From NCBI RefSeq assembly GCF_900104305.1, contig NZ_FNJC01000001.1, positions 434,001 to 498,000 on the forward strand: a stretch of DNA of 64,000 nt, written 5' to 3'. This DNA comes from Filomicrobium insigne. Its GTDB lineage: Bacteria > Pseudomonadota > Alphaproteobacteria > Rhizobiales > Hyphomicrobiaceae. Positions 1 to 9,700 of this stretch are shown piece by piece; position 1 is the first letter of the stretch, and each line of letters starts with the position of its first letter. The notes below the pieces were generated by a model. The model was not told the origin of the DNA and made no database searches. It worked only from the letters and a program-made list of their open reading frames with translations. The position numbers and the translations under genes are program-made.

Positions 1-32
1 CAGTTCGTGCAGTGGCGATCCTGGAAGAGTAA
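1..32 (+). CDS. Possible 3' end of an upstream gene (partial)
   Basis: An open frame enters from the left edge and ends at a TAA at 30-32, giving a tail that reads VRAVAILEE. It lies 69 bp before the amidase and on the same strand, so it could be the end of a gene cotranscribed with it. Only ten codons are visible, so no function can be given and the coding status itself is uncertain. The stretch 45-70 holds a GGGGGA/TCCCCC inverted repeat that may be a weak terminator. Confidence 0.3.
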   Translation, partial: VRAVAILEE

Positions 33-101
33 TTCTTACACGCTGGGGGAGGCGGCGCGCTTCCCCCGCAAAAAATCTCAAAACACTATGGGAGAGAGCG
101 G

Positions 102-1505
102 ATGGCGACCGGGTTTGCCTTCATGGGTGTGCGCGAAATGGCGGGCCTTTTTGCCCGCAAAGAAGCCTCGCCAATTGAAGTGCTCGATGATGTCATCGGC
201 CGGTTGTCAACGCTCGAACCCAAACTGAATATGTTTGCGTGCCTCGATCTTGAGGGCGCACGCAAACTGGCCCAAGCCTCTGAACAAAGAATGATGCGTG
301 GCGAGCGCATCGGCATACTTGATGGCATCCCGACGTCGATCAAAGACCTGATCGCCATGCAGGGGCTTCCGCTTCGTTCCGGGTCGAAGGCCTCGGCGGA
401 TACCCCGGCCGCGCTTGACGCTCCCGTCACAGAACGCTTGCGCAACGCAGGCGCCGTTCTCTTGGGCAAATCGACAACCAGCGAGTTTGGCTGCAAGGCT
501 GTTGGCGACAGCCCGCTCACAGGGATAACGCGGAATCCCTGGAACCTTGATATGACCCCCGGCGGTTCGAGTTGCGGGGCGGCTGCGGCCGTTGCCTCCG
601 GTCTGCTTCCCTATACGATTGGAACCGATGGCGGAGGATCGTTACGCATCCCTGGCGCGTTATGCGGCCTCGTTGGCTTCAAAGCGCAGTTTGCTCGCAT
701 TCCCATTTTTCCGGTTTCCGCAACACCGACGCTGGCGCACGTTGGTCCATTGACGCGGACCTGCGAAGATGCGGCGGCCGTTCTTTCGGTGATTTGCGGA
801 TATGATCGCCGTGATCCGTTCACCGTAGCCGGACCGGTGCCTGACTTTGCGCCAGGTCAACCCGCCGGGCGGCCTCTAAGGATCGCCTGGAGCCCAACGC
901 TCGGTTATGCGCGAGCCGATGCGGAAGTCCTTTCGCTCTGTGAAAAAGCCGCGAAATCTTTTGAAGCTCTCGGTCACCACGTGGATGTTGTCGATCACGT
1001 CATGGACGACCCTGGTGATATCTGGACGGCAGAATTCTATGCCGGCGTGGGGACACGCCTGCGTGCAACCGTTGAAACAGCACCCGAATTGATTGATCCG
1101 GCCGTTTTGGAAGTTCTCAAAGAGGCGATTTCTCAAGATATGCGGTCCTACTACGACCGCGTGTTCGCACGGTATGCATTCCGTGAAAAGATGCGTGAGT
1201 TCTTTGAGGACTACGATCTGCTTCTTTCACCGACGTTGCCGACGGCAGCGTTCCCGGTCGGGTTGAATACGCCGCCGGGGTACGAGGACAGAAGCATCGT
1301 TTCGTGGGTGTATTACACTTATCCCTTTAATCTGACGGGACAGCCTGCTGCTTCCATCCCAGCCGGGCTGACGAGTGATGGATTGCCCGTTGGACTCCAG
1401 ATCGTGGCCGGGGCCCACGACGATGCCCTGCTGTTCGAGGCCGCCTCAGCCTACGAACCGACCTCGGAATTCACCGCCCAAGCGCAATGGCCCACAATTG
1501 TATAG
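102..1505 (+). CDS. Amidase signature family hydrolase
   Basis: A 467-residue enzyme of the amidase signature family, which hydrolyses amide bonds (examples are acylamidases and the GatA subunit). The Ser-cisSer-Lys triad can be placed: Lys81 in GIPTSIKDL, Ser156 in the GGSSCG loop and Ser180 in TDGGGSLRIPG. A Cys replaces the usual Gly or Ser after the double Ser. Length is normal for the family. No gatC or gatB neighbour is present, so a role in tRNA amidation is unlikely; a small-molecule amidase is more likely and the substrate is unknown. GGGAGAG shortly before the ATG supports this start. The gene converges on hlyD-like 1527-2855 with only 21 bp between the stops. Confidence 0.88.
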   Translation: MATGFAFMGVREMAGLFARKEASPIEVLDDVIGRLSTLEPKLNMFACLDLEGARKLAQASEQRMMRGERIGILDGIPTSIKDLIAMQGLPLRSGSKASADTPAALDAPVTERLRNAGAVLLGKSTTSEFGCKAVGDSPLTGITRNPWNLDMTPGGSSCGAAAAVASGLLPYTIGTDGGGSLRIPGALCGLVGFKAQFARIPIFPVSATPTLAHVGPLTRTCEDAAAVLSVICGYDRRDPFTVAGPVPDFAPGQPAGRPLRIAWSPTLGYARADAEVLSLCEKAAKSFEALGHHVDVVDHVMDDPGDIWTAEFYAGVGTRLRATVETAPELIDPAVLEVLKEAISQDMRSYYDRVFARYAFREKMREFFEDYDLLLSPTLPTAAFPVGLNTPPGYEDRSIVSWVYYTYPFNLTGQPAASIPAGLTSDGLPVGLQIVAGAHDDALLFEAASAYEPTSEFTAQAQWPTIV

Positions 1506-1526
1506 CGTGGGAACTTCCGCCTCCGC

Positions 1527-2855
1527 TTACTCTTCGCGGAACGCCTTTGTGAACTGATCGGTGATGGGTTTCACGATGTAAGATAGGGCCGTGCGGTCTT
1601 CTGTCGTGATGAAGACTTCAACTGGCATGCCCGGAAGCAGCGTCTTATCCCCGAGCTTGGCGAGTTCGTCAGGCAGCACTTCGATGTCTGCCATATAGTT
1701 GACCTCACCTGTGGCCGCATCGCGCGTCGTTGCCGGTGACACGCGTGCCACGCGGCCTTCCAATTCAGGTGTCGTGCGCTGATTGAACGTTGAGAAGCGT
1801 AGCCTTGCACGCTGCCCTTCCGCAACCTGATCGATGCTTACCGGGGAAACTTTCGCTTCTATCTTGAGTTTGGCGCCTTCCGGCACAATGGTGGCCAAAA
1901 CTGCAGCCGGAGAAATCACACCACCGATTGTGTGAATGTTCAGTTCGTTGATGGTGCCGGATATCGGCGCGCGAATATCCGTACGCGCCAGGCGATCTTC
2001 AATTGCGGTACGACGTTCCTGGAGTTCGGAGATCCTGGTGTTGACCACGCTCAGTTCCCGTTGCGCCTCGGTTCTCGCGTTTTCATCGATGGCCATGATC
2101 TGAAGGCGGATTTCTCCAACCCGCGTTTTAGCTCGGGCGATGCCGGCATCAATTTCTCCGCGCTCTCCCAGCAATTTTGTCATTTCACGCTCAATCGTGT
2201 AAAGGCGCGGTGCCTCGACAAGACCTTTCTGCAGCAATTTTTTGATCTTTGTGAACTCCACTTCGACCAGTGCAAGTTCATCGCCCTTGGCTTTACGCTG
2301 CGCCTCCAGTCCTCTCACCTCTTCACCAATTTGATCGACTTGCAACGCGAGCTGCTGCTTCTGGCTATCCCGATGTGTGCGGTTTCCGGAGAATAAGTGA
2401 GTTTCGCCGCGAATAGCACCAGATGCGGTTTCGCTTTCGTGCTCCAAGCCGTCAGGAAAGTCGAGCGTAGCCAAACCATCTCTCTCTGCGCTCAGGCGCG
2501 CGCGACGCGCCGCCAGCTCCGCGAGCTGCGATCGAACGATGGAGAGTTCCGCTCGCGTCTGGGCGTCGTCAAGGCGTAGAAGTATTTGGCCAGCTTTAAC
2601 AAAATCGCCTTCGCGAATAGCGATCTCGCCGACGATGCCGCCATCACGATGCTGAACCGCCTTCAAGTTGCGATCAACATTGACAGAACCTGACGCGATG
2701 ATCGCGCCTGCAAGTTCGGCTGTCGCAGCCCATCCGCCCAATCCAAGAACGAGCAGCATGCTTAAGGCGGCACCTGTCACCATGCGTGTGCCAACGCGAA
2801 AAGCTTGTTCATCATCCAACCTGGACTTGCGCGCCTTGTCTGCTTTGTTGCTCAC
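1527..2855 (-). CDS. Type I secretion periplasmic adaptor (HlyD/PrsE family membrane fusion protein)
   Basis: A 442-residue membrane fusion protein that links the inner-membrane ABC exporter to a TolC-type outer-membrane channel. A short cytoplasmic N-terminus is followed by one membrane segment at about residues 25-45. Next comes a biotinyl-lipoyl-like half motif near 66-95 (VQHRDGGIVGEI, then VKAGQILLRLDD), a long heptad-rich coiled-coil hairpin at about 100-295, and a beta-barrel with the second lipoyl half (APISGTINEL). The start is a GTG preceded by GAGGAA. It is the last gene of the minus-strand secretion locus, 18 bp after the RTX gene, so it is likely cotranscribed with the exporter ATPase. 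No tolC gene is in the window. Confidence 0.93.
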   Translation of the reverse strand: MSNKADKARKSRLDDEQAFRVGTRMVTGAALSMLLVLGLGGWAATAELAGAIIASGSVNVDRNLKAVQHRDGGIVGEIAIREGDFVKAGQILLRLDDAQTRAELSIVRSQLAELAARRARLSAERDGLATLDFPDGLEHESETASGAIRGETHLFSGNRTHRDSQKQQLALQVDQIGEEVRGLEAQRKAKGDELALVEVEFTKIKKLLQKGLVEAPRLYTIEREMTKLLGERGEIDAGIARAKTRVGEIRLQIMAIDENARTEAQRELSVVNTRISELQERRTAIEDRLARTDIRAPISGTINELNIHTIGGVISPAAVLATIVPEGAKLKIEAKVSPVSIDQVAEGQRARLRFSTFNQRTTPELEGRVARVSPATTRDAATGEVNYMADIEVLPDELAKLGDKTLLPGMPVEVFITTEDRTALSYIVKPITDQFTKAFREE

Positions 2856-2873
2856 GGCAATTCCTCTGTGTTC

Positions 2874-4865
2874 CTATACGCCTTCGACAGTGACAAGCAC
2901 TTGCAGTTCCGCGATCTCTATGGTCGTTTCCCAGACACCGTCTTTATTGAGATCAGCTTCAATTACTGTGTGGCCCAGTTCTTCGGATCGTTCATCGTGG
3001 TAGCGAAGGCGTATGCCGTCATCGTCCACCTCTTCGCCATAAACCTTCTCGAACCGGTCCTCGACTTCATCCAAGACCTCCTTGAACAAGTCATGTTTGG
3101 AGATCCGTAAGCGGTCTCCATGCTGGAAGTCAGTAATTTCGAAGGCGATTGTCATCAATGTTGACGGGGTGCTCTCTGGCGCGCTGAATTCGAACACGTC
3201 GCTCCCATCTCCGCCGGTCATGACGACACCGTTGTTTCTGCCAACGATGAAGTGATCGTCACCACCACCTGTGCGGAAATGCTCGAAGTTACTGAAGCTG
3301 TCGCTGCCGATTTCGGCCCCACTCGCCATACCGGACATGATGTTAATCGTCACCATGTCGGTGGCGCTGGAATAATCCAGCCGGTCGAAACCTTCGCCTC
3401 CGTCATAGTGGTCGTCGTCACCGTCGCTTGCCGCTACTAAGATATCATTTCCATCGCCCGCTGCGACGGTATCGTTGCCGAAGCCATCCATAACGATATC
3501 GTTGCCGTCCCCACCATGGATATCGTCATTGCCTGCGTCACCGTCGATCCTGTCGTCGCCGGAATCGCCGTGGAGCACATCGTGTCCGGCCTCGCCGAAC
3601 AAGATGTCATTGTGGGCACCGCCGTACAGTGTGTCGTTTCCGGTTCCGCCGAACAGCCGGTCGTTGCCATCGCCGCCAAAGATCAGGTCATGGCCGTCGT
3701 CGCCAAACAACGCGTCGCTGCCGCCTTCGCCGAAGATGCGGTCGTTGCCAGCGCCGCCTGAGACATAATCGTCGCCCAAGCCGGCAAATATGATGTCATG
3801 GCCGGTTCCGCCGTAGACGACATCATCACCATCGCCCGCGACGATATGGTCGTTGCCGCTCCCTCCAGTGATTACGTCATTGCCCGCACCAGCGTCGATG
3901 ATGTCATCGCCGCCCGCGCCATCGATCTCGTTGGCGCACTTCGTACCGAGCAACATGTCGGCATCATCGGTCCCAATGATCGAAGCCTCTTTGACCACCC
4001 AGAAATACGCAAATTGCTCAACGGCGAACTGGCCGTCACTGACCGCATACGAGACGATCACCGGACCAAGTTCAAACGTGTCCGTCTCGAACAGCCAGCC
4101 GTTCTCAAGAGGCTTCAAGGTTCCTGTTGATACCTGCAGATTCTGAACCGTCAACGGATCGTTGTCTGGATCGACGGCATTGCGCAGGAGGTCGCTGAGG
4201 CCGATTGCCAGCGTGGCGCAACTCGCGATATCCATCAGGTAGACCGGACCGCTCAAACGGGGTGCTCTGTTGGCCTGTTGCGACCCACCGTTACCGGCAC
4301 CAGGACCGCTACCTGTTTCCGTATCGCTACCACCATCAGGTCCAGATGATCCGGGTGTCGAAATGGAGCCGCCACCTCCAATACCACTGCCTCCCGAGGC
4401 GGAGATCTTGCCACTCACATTGGGGTTGTCGTTGGCCGCTACCGGTTGGAAAATAATGGTCTTCGGCGAGAACCACTCTAGTTTCGGTGAAGGATCCATA
4501 AACTGAAATGCTGGAGACTCAGATAGCGTGAAACTTAATGGACGCGGCAAATCCAGCACTGCCAAGGACGTGCTCGATCCCACCTTCTCGGTGTTTTCTC
4601 CGGTGGGCGTGCCTGCGACCTGACCTGTCGTGGTTTGTGAGGTTGCGAGTTCCGTTTCGTCCTGCTCAGGAGGGGTGTCGGCCGGGGGATCTTCCTGCGT
4701 CTTACTCGCACTCGGGAAGATTGACTTGAGGTAGAGCCCTACGGCAGCGAGTAGCACCACGACATACGCTGGCGTCTTTGAGTTCTTGTCCATGCTCTTA
4801 TGGACATAACGCTCGTGAGGATCATTCTCTTGGGGTGATGTCTTCGTACCCTTGATTTCGATCAT
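2874..4865 (-). CDS. RTX calcium-binding protein with N-terminal membrane anchor
   Basis: A 663-residue protein. A charged N-terminus (1-32) precedes one hydrophobic segment at about 33-50, then a Pro/Thr/Glu- and Gly-rich linker and a cadherin-like stretch (about 205-290, DPDNDPLTVQNL). After that comes a long run of roughly twenty GGxGxDxUx nonapeptides from about 295 to 500 that should bind calcium as a parallel beta-roll. The C-terminus (about 540-663) is non-repetitive and acidic. It overlaps the exporter gene by ATGA and is followed by the HlyD-type gene, so it is embedded in the transporter operon. The N-terminal anchor suggests a membrane-tethered accessory protein rather than a free exoprotein, but export by the type I system is also possible. 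Function unknown. Confidence 0.88.
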   Translation of the reverse strand: MIEIKGTKTSPQENDPHERYVHKSMDKNSKTPAYVVVLLAAVGLYLKSIFPSASKTQEDPPADTPPEQDETELATSQTTTGQVAGTPTGENTEKVGSSTSLAVLDLPRPLSFTLSESPAFQFMDPSPKLEWFSPKTIIFQPVAANDNPNVSGKISASGGSGIGGGGSISTPGSSGPDGGSDTETGSGPGAGNGGSQQANRAPRLSGPVYLMDIASCATLAIGLSDLLRNAVDPDNDPLTVQNLQVSTGTLKPLENGWLFETDTFELGPVIVSYAVSDGQFAVEQFAYFWVVKEASIIGTDDADMLLGTKCANEIDGAGGDDIIDAGAGNDVITGGSGNDHIVAGDGDDVVYGGTGHDIIFAGLGDDYVSGGAGNDRIFGEGGSDALFGDDGHDLIFGGDGNDRLFGGTGNDTLYGGAHNDILFGEAGHDVLHGDSGDDRIDGDAGNDDIHGGDGNDIVMDGFGNDTVAAGDGNDILVAASDGDDDHYDGGEGFDRLDYSSATDMVTINIMSGMASGAEIGSDSFSNFEHFRTGGGDDHFIVGRNNGVVMTGGDGSDVFEFSAPESTPSTLMTIAFEITDFQHGDRLRISKHDLFKEVLDEVEDRFEKVYGEEVDDDGIRLRYHDERSEELGHTVIEADLNKDGVWETTIEIAELQVLVTVEGV

Positions 4866-6628
4866 GCCGGCACCCTTTGCGCTTGCCGCTCTAGCGGCTT
4901 TTCGACGGGCTGCGGATCGGTGTTTACGCTGCGTGGAACAAATTTCGCGACAACATCTTCCTTTCGACCGAAGGACGTCACGCGACCATTTTGAACGACA
5001 GCCACCAAATCGACGGCGGCCAAGGCACTTGGGCGATGAGCTATCACAATCACAATGCCGCCGCGCTCGCGCACGCTTCGCATCGCCAGGGTGAGTGCCG
5101 CCTCGCCTTCGCCGTCCAGATTCGAATTCGGTTCGTCGAGAATCACCAGGAATGGGTTGCCGAACAGCGCGCGCGCGAGCCCGATGCGTTGACGCTGGCC
5201 GCCCGATAGCGATGCCCCTTGCGGCCCAAGTTGGGTCTGGTAGCCATCCGGCATCCGCACAATCATCTCATGAACGCCGGCAGCACGCGCTGCTGCGACG
5301 ATCTCCGAAGGATCGGCATCGGGATTCAGTCGCGAAATGTTTTCACCGATCGTGGCATCCAACAGTGCGACGTCCTGCGGCAGGTATCCGATATGACGCC
5401 CCAACGCTTCGTCATCCCACTGGGATAAATCAGCATCGTCGAGCCGAACATTCCCGCGAAGCACAGGCCAAAGTCCGGTGAGCGCCCGGGCCAGCGTCGT
5501 CTTGCCGCCACCGCTGGGGCCGATGATGCCGAGTGCGTCTCCGGCTTTGAGCTCTAAGCTAACCTCGCTGAGCAGCACGCGGCCTACCGCTGGCGCCGCC
5601 ACGGTGACATTTTCGATCTTGAGCGATTTTGTTGGATCCGGCAGAGCCATCCTCGGTGCCGCTCCCGCGAGCGAAACAACCGTCTCTTTCAAACGTCCGA
5701 ACGCAGCACGCGCCGCGACCACATTCTTCCAGTTTGCGATTGCCAAATCGATCGGAGCCAATGCTCTCGCAGACGCGACAGAAGCCGCAATAATCGCGCC
5801 TGCCGTCAGATCTCCATTAATGGTCAAAAGCGCGCCCAGACCGAGGACGGCGGACTGCAGAAGCATCCGCAATACCCGCGATATTGCGCTGAACGTGCCG
5901 CTGATGTCGGTGGCCCGCGTTTGCAGTTCGAGATGCTCGTCGTTCGCCTCGTTGAAGCGTGCGACCGCTCGTTTCGCGAAGCCCATAGCCTTCAGGATCT
6001 CGGCATTGCGCGCGTTGGAATCGGCTACCGCATTGCGCGCCACGACAGCCTGCTGCGTTGACTTGGTCAAGCGACGGGTGAGGATCTCAGCAAGGATCGT
6101 CAGGAGCGCCAAGACTGCAGCGCCACCAATCGTCAGGGCGCCGAGATAGGGATGCAGCATATAAACGAAGACAAGAAATACGGGCATCCAAGGCAGATCG
6201 AAGAGGGCTAGTGGTCCCTGACTTCCCAGAAAGCCGCGCACCGTATCAACGTCGCGTCCGCGTTCGAGTGCTTCGGCCGTCGAAAAGCCGAAGCGTGGCA
6301 TGTCTATTGCCACCTGATGAGCGATCGGAGCGATGTTCTTGTCGAGCCGCGCACCAATCCGAACGAGGATCTGCGAACGGATGATGTCGAACATTCCCTG
6401 GAAGAGATAAAGACCGATCGCAACTGCAGATATCGCGACCAGAGTTGGAATGCTGCCGCTCGTCAACGCGCGGTCGTAGATCTGCAGCATGTAGAAAGCG
6501 CCGGTCAGGGCCAGGATGTTGATGATCCCGGACATGACGAACAGGAAAACGAGTATGCCGCGAAACCCTTGCGTGAGTTGTTCGGCCTGTTTTCTTTTAT
6601 TCGCTGACTTCGCAGCCTCGGAGCGCAT
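4862..6628 (-). CDS. Type I secretion ABC transporter (PrtD family ATPase/permease)
   Basis: A 588-residue fused permease-ATPase that energises type I secretion of RTX proteins. Residues 20-310 hold the membrane domain (hydrophobic segments near 24-45, 62-80, 142-180 and 250-290). The nucleotide-binding domain follows with Walker A GPSGGGKTT at 370-378, signature LSGGQ at 474-478, Walker B VILDEP with Glu499, and the switch His531. It lacks the N-terminal C39-like domain of HlyB, which fits the PrtD group. The ATG has GAGGAA nine bases upstream. The gene lies 81 bp after the giant peroxidase gene, and its stop overlaps the next start by ATGA. The giant peroxidase is the obvious substrate. Confidence 0.95.
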   Translation of the reverse strand: MRSEAAKSANKRKQAEQLTQGFRGILVFLFVMSGIINILALTGAFYMLQIYDRALTSGSIPTLVAISAVAIGLYLFQGMFDIIRSQILVRIGARLDKNIAPIAHQVAIDMPRFGFSTAEALERGRDVDTVRGFLGSQGPLALFDLPWMPVFLVFVYMLHPYLGALTIGGAAVLALLTILAEILTRRLTKSTQQAVVARNAVADSNARNAEILKAMGFAKRAVARFNEANDEHLELQTRATDISGTFSAISRVLRMLLQSAVLGLGALLTINGDLTAGAIIAASVASARALAPIDLAIANWKNVVAARAAFGRLKETVVSLAGAAPRMALPDPTKSLKIENVTVAAPAVGRVLLSEVSLELKAGDALGIIGPSGGGKTTLARALTGLWPVLRGNVRLDDADLSQWDDEALGRHIGYLPQDVALLDATIGENISRLNPDADPSEIVAAARAAGVHEMIVRMPDGYQTQLGPQGASLSGGQRQRIGLARALFGNPFLVILDEPNSNLDGEGEAALTLAMRSVRERGGIVIVIAHRPSALAAVDLVAVVQNGRVTSFGRKEDVVAKFVPRSVNTDPQPVEKPLERQAQRVPA

Positions 6629-6669
6629 GGAGAACTATTCCTCGGGTTAACTGCCTATGCGAGAACTCT

Positions 6670-6700
6670 CCCGCGGGCCGGCTCTCGCCGAGCCCGCGGG
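6670..6700 (-). terminator. GC-rich hairpin between the peroxidase gene and its exporter
   Basis: The arms CCCGCGGGC (6670-6678) and GCCCGCGGG (6692-6700) are perfectly complementary. A further CGGC/GCCG pairing extends the stem inward past one bulged base. No U-tract follows on the minus strand, so it is not a canonical terminator. It may protect the 3' end of the peroxidase mRNA or partly stop read-through into the exporter genes, which would give more substrate than transporter. That role is inferred. Confidence 0.5.
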
Positions 6701-6709
6701 CAACAGGCG

Positions 6710-9700
6710 TTACAGATCGAAGTCGCTCTCGGTGAGGTTCTGCGTTCCCTTTATGCTGATCTTGAAGTCAGAATCGGTGCCGCCGCTGGTGTTGCCTTCC
6801 ACGACGGTGAATTCCTCACCGTCTCTCGTTTCATAGCTGACCAGCAATTCCCCGCTGGCACCGGTGAATGCACCGGACACGAGGGTGAACGACTGGTTGC
6901 CAGCTGAGCCACCATTGGCGTCGATTGCGCTCAGATCAATTTTGTCTCCGGGCTGGAAGCTCATAATCGTGTCGCCGTCGGCGTCACCTCCAGACAAGAA
7001 GCGGAACGTATCGGCTCCAGCTCCACCGTCCATCACGTTGGCGGCGCTGCTTGCGGTAATGACGTCGTCACCAGAACCCGTTACGACATTCTCGATGCCC
7101 CAGAGCGTATCTTGGCCGCTGTCAGCACTGAACGCGCTGCCGATACCCATGAAGCCACTGCCGAGATCGACGGTCGCGTCGGCCGAGACCGCGCTCATGT
7201 CGAGGGTGTCATTACCCGTTCCGCCCGACATCTCGTCACCGTAGTAGGTGTCGTTTCCGTCACCTGCATTTGCGACGATCCGGTCGTCACCAGCCCCCGC
7301 GAAAACGGTGTCGTTGCCAGCACCGCCCTGAATGAGGTTGCCGCCTGCACCGCCGAAGATGTGGTCGTTACCATCATCGCCGTAGAGCATATCGGCGCCC
7401 TTGCCACCGAAGATGTCATCATCGCCGATGCCGCCGAATATGACGTCCCGCCCGTCTTCGCCGCTCAGGAGGTCGTTGCCGCTATCACCTCTGATAATAT
7501 CAGCGCCAGCGCCACCCGAGATAACATCATCACCGCCGAAACCAAGCAGCGTGTCAGCGCCCGACGTACCGGTCAGGACATCCGTACCCTCGCCACCGAT
7601 GTGTGCCGTGGGAGCGGGAGTCTGTACGTCGTCGTTATCGTCAACAGTTTCACTGTCGTCGTCATCACCGCTACCGGTGGTGTCGTCATCATTGTTGTTA
7701 GTGTCAGTACCGGTGCCATCACCCGTTCCGGTGTCGGTCCCGTTATCTTCATCATCGACTTCGAAAATGTGCTCCGGCAGGCCGGTCAGCCCCGTGTTGC
7801 GCGCGATGATGTCTGAGAACTCCTGACCATCGATGAAGGTCTCGTAGAAGTCGAAGTTGTCGAAACGATCGGTGTAGTAGAAGCGATCGCCCTCCTGCAG
7901 ACGGTCAAGTTGCTCATGAATCACGACCCAGAAGGTTTGTCCGACGACACCGCCATTGATGTGCTTCTCGGCCAGCCCACCAACCCACACGTCGAGGCGA
8001 TCTATTCCTTTGACAACCTTGGATCCATTCGCACCATCCAGAAGCTGGATATTCGGGTTGACCTCCTGGAAGGCCGCAACCTCCTCAGGTGACAAAACGA
8101 GATCCGGATATGCCTCCTTAAATTGCGCGATGACCACATCGCTCAGTCCGTTTCGGGCCTGGAAGTCTTCCCAAGACGTATACGGCGACAGATCACCTGC
8201 GAACCCAACCGCCTCCATGACGTATGGGTTCTGGGACATCATCAGATCCGCTCGGATCTGGTTGAGCGTACCCAGGCCAAGGTCACGGCTGCGTGCGACG
8301 TTGAAGGAGAAGAGATCGGCGTTGATGCGCACGAGGTCGTTCCGCACTGCATCGACGATGTTGAAGTCAACTTCTTCAGCGGTCTGTTGAACGATACCGC
8401 CCAGAATGGAGTCGACGCCTAACTGTTCGTAACCTGGCTGAGGCACGTAGCCTGGAGGCAATGGTCCGGCAAACACACCGCTTTCATTGCTCGGATTGAG
8501 GAACGCATCGAACAGGGCAACCTGCGTAGGTTGGCCGTTCTCATCGATGACCGTCATGGTTTGACCGATGAGTGAATGGCCGAACCGATACGCTGCGGCA
8601 GCAAACTCGTGAGAGATGCCTGCGTCGGCCTGCGGGTTGTACCCGTCGTGTCCGTGCGATCCTGATCCTCGCATACCACCAAGCAGGGTGTCTGCGAATT
8701 CGTCAAAGACGACTCGCTGATATTCCGCTTCGTTGATCATCTTTGCGGCCTGGAACACTTCTTCCGGCGTGCCTTCAAAGCCATGTGCTTCGAGATTTTC
8801 AACGTGGAAGTTGTGGTTACGGGCCCAGATCGTATGCATCGAGGTTAGGGCGAAGTTTTCGTTCGCGCGCCCATCGCCGGCGACGTAGTGATCCAGCAGA
8901 TTGATGAAGGGGTTCGTGTCCAGCAGCAAGGAGTGGCCACTGCCCATGAAATTGGAGGCGATAGATGAAACGACCATCGGATCGAAGGCACCTTCTGCAT
9001 TAAGCAGCGTGCCAGTGGCACCGCCTTCCAATGGATAGTCGGTATAGTAATCCCGGAAAGCTATCGATCCGTTCGGCAAGGAGTCCGAATAGAAGATAGT
9101 GTTGTTTTCCCAGTGATGCTGGATCAGCTCACGCAGGGTGGGGAGGAGATTGAACTCTGGTGCCGACGGATCTGGTCCTCCTGCGAGCAGGTGGCTACCC
9201 AAACCGCCTGAACCGTCGCCCTCGCGCAAGAATTGTCCGACGAGTTCATGTGAGCCATAGGCTTGGTTCTGATCGACGTAAGGCGACGTCTTGTTGATGT
9301 GAATTGGCACGCCGTTCTCGTCGAATCCAGCAACCGTGCCTCGCGTGAGGTCGGCCGGGTTGTCCGTGCCTGGTGCGCGCTCGGCGCCGGGGCCGCCAAT
9401 CTCGATGATCCCATTCCCACCCTTCGGGATGAAGTCGAGGCCGTGATCAAAGTACTGACCGAATGCCATGAAGAAGATGTTGGCATCCTGAGCTTTCGGC
9501 AGATTGGCTTCCTGTTCACCCAGGATGTTGCTGATGGAGCGCGGATCGAGGCCATCGAAGATCGGGTTGATCGCGCGATTTCCATCGGCATCGGGATCTC
9601 CATAGCGAGCTCCGGTAAGCCGAATGAACGGCTCGTCTGCTGCGCCCCAATCGGGGTTGGCGATGTTGTTGCCATGACCCGATACGGTACGTACGCCAGG

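Noticed and set aside
3400-3950. Regular short repeats resembling a CRISPR or tandem repeat array
   Set aside because: They are the codons of glycine/aspartate-rich RTX nonapeptides on the minus strand, not identical repeats with unique spacers. The same holds for 7200-7560, 10380-10800 and 12140-12560.
7112-7816. Long plus-strand open frames antisense to the RTX genes (also at 11996-12658, 13499-14380 and 3798-4130)
   Set aside because: The low stop-codon density of RTX coding DNA creates open frames in other frames. Their products are Val/Ala/Ile-rich without any known family, and they sit wholly inside real genes.
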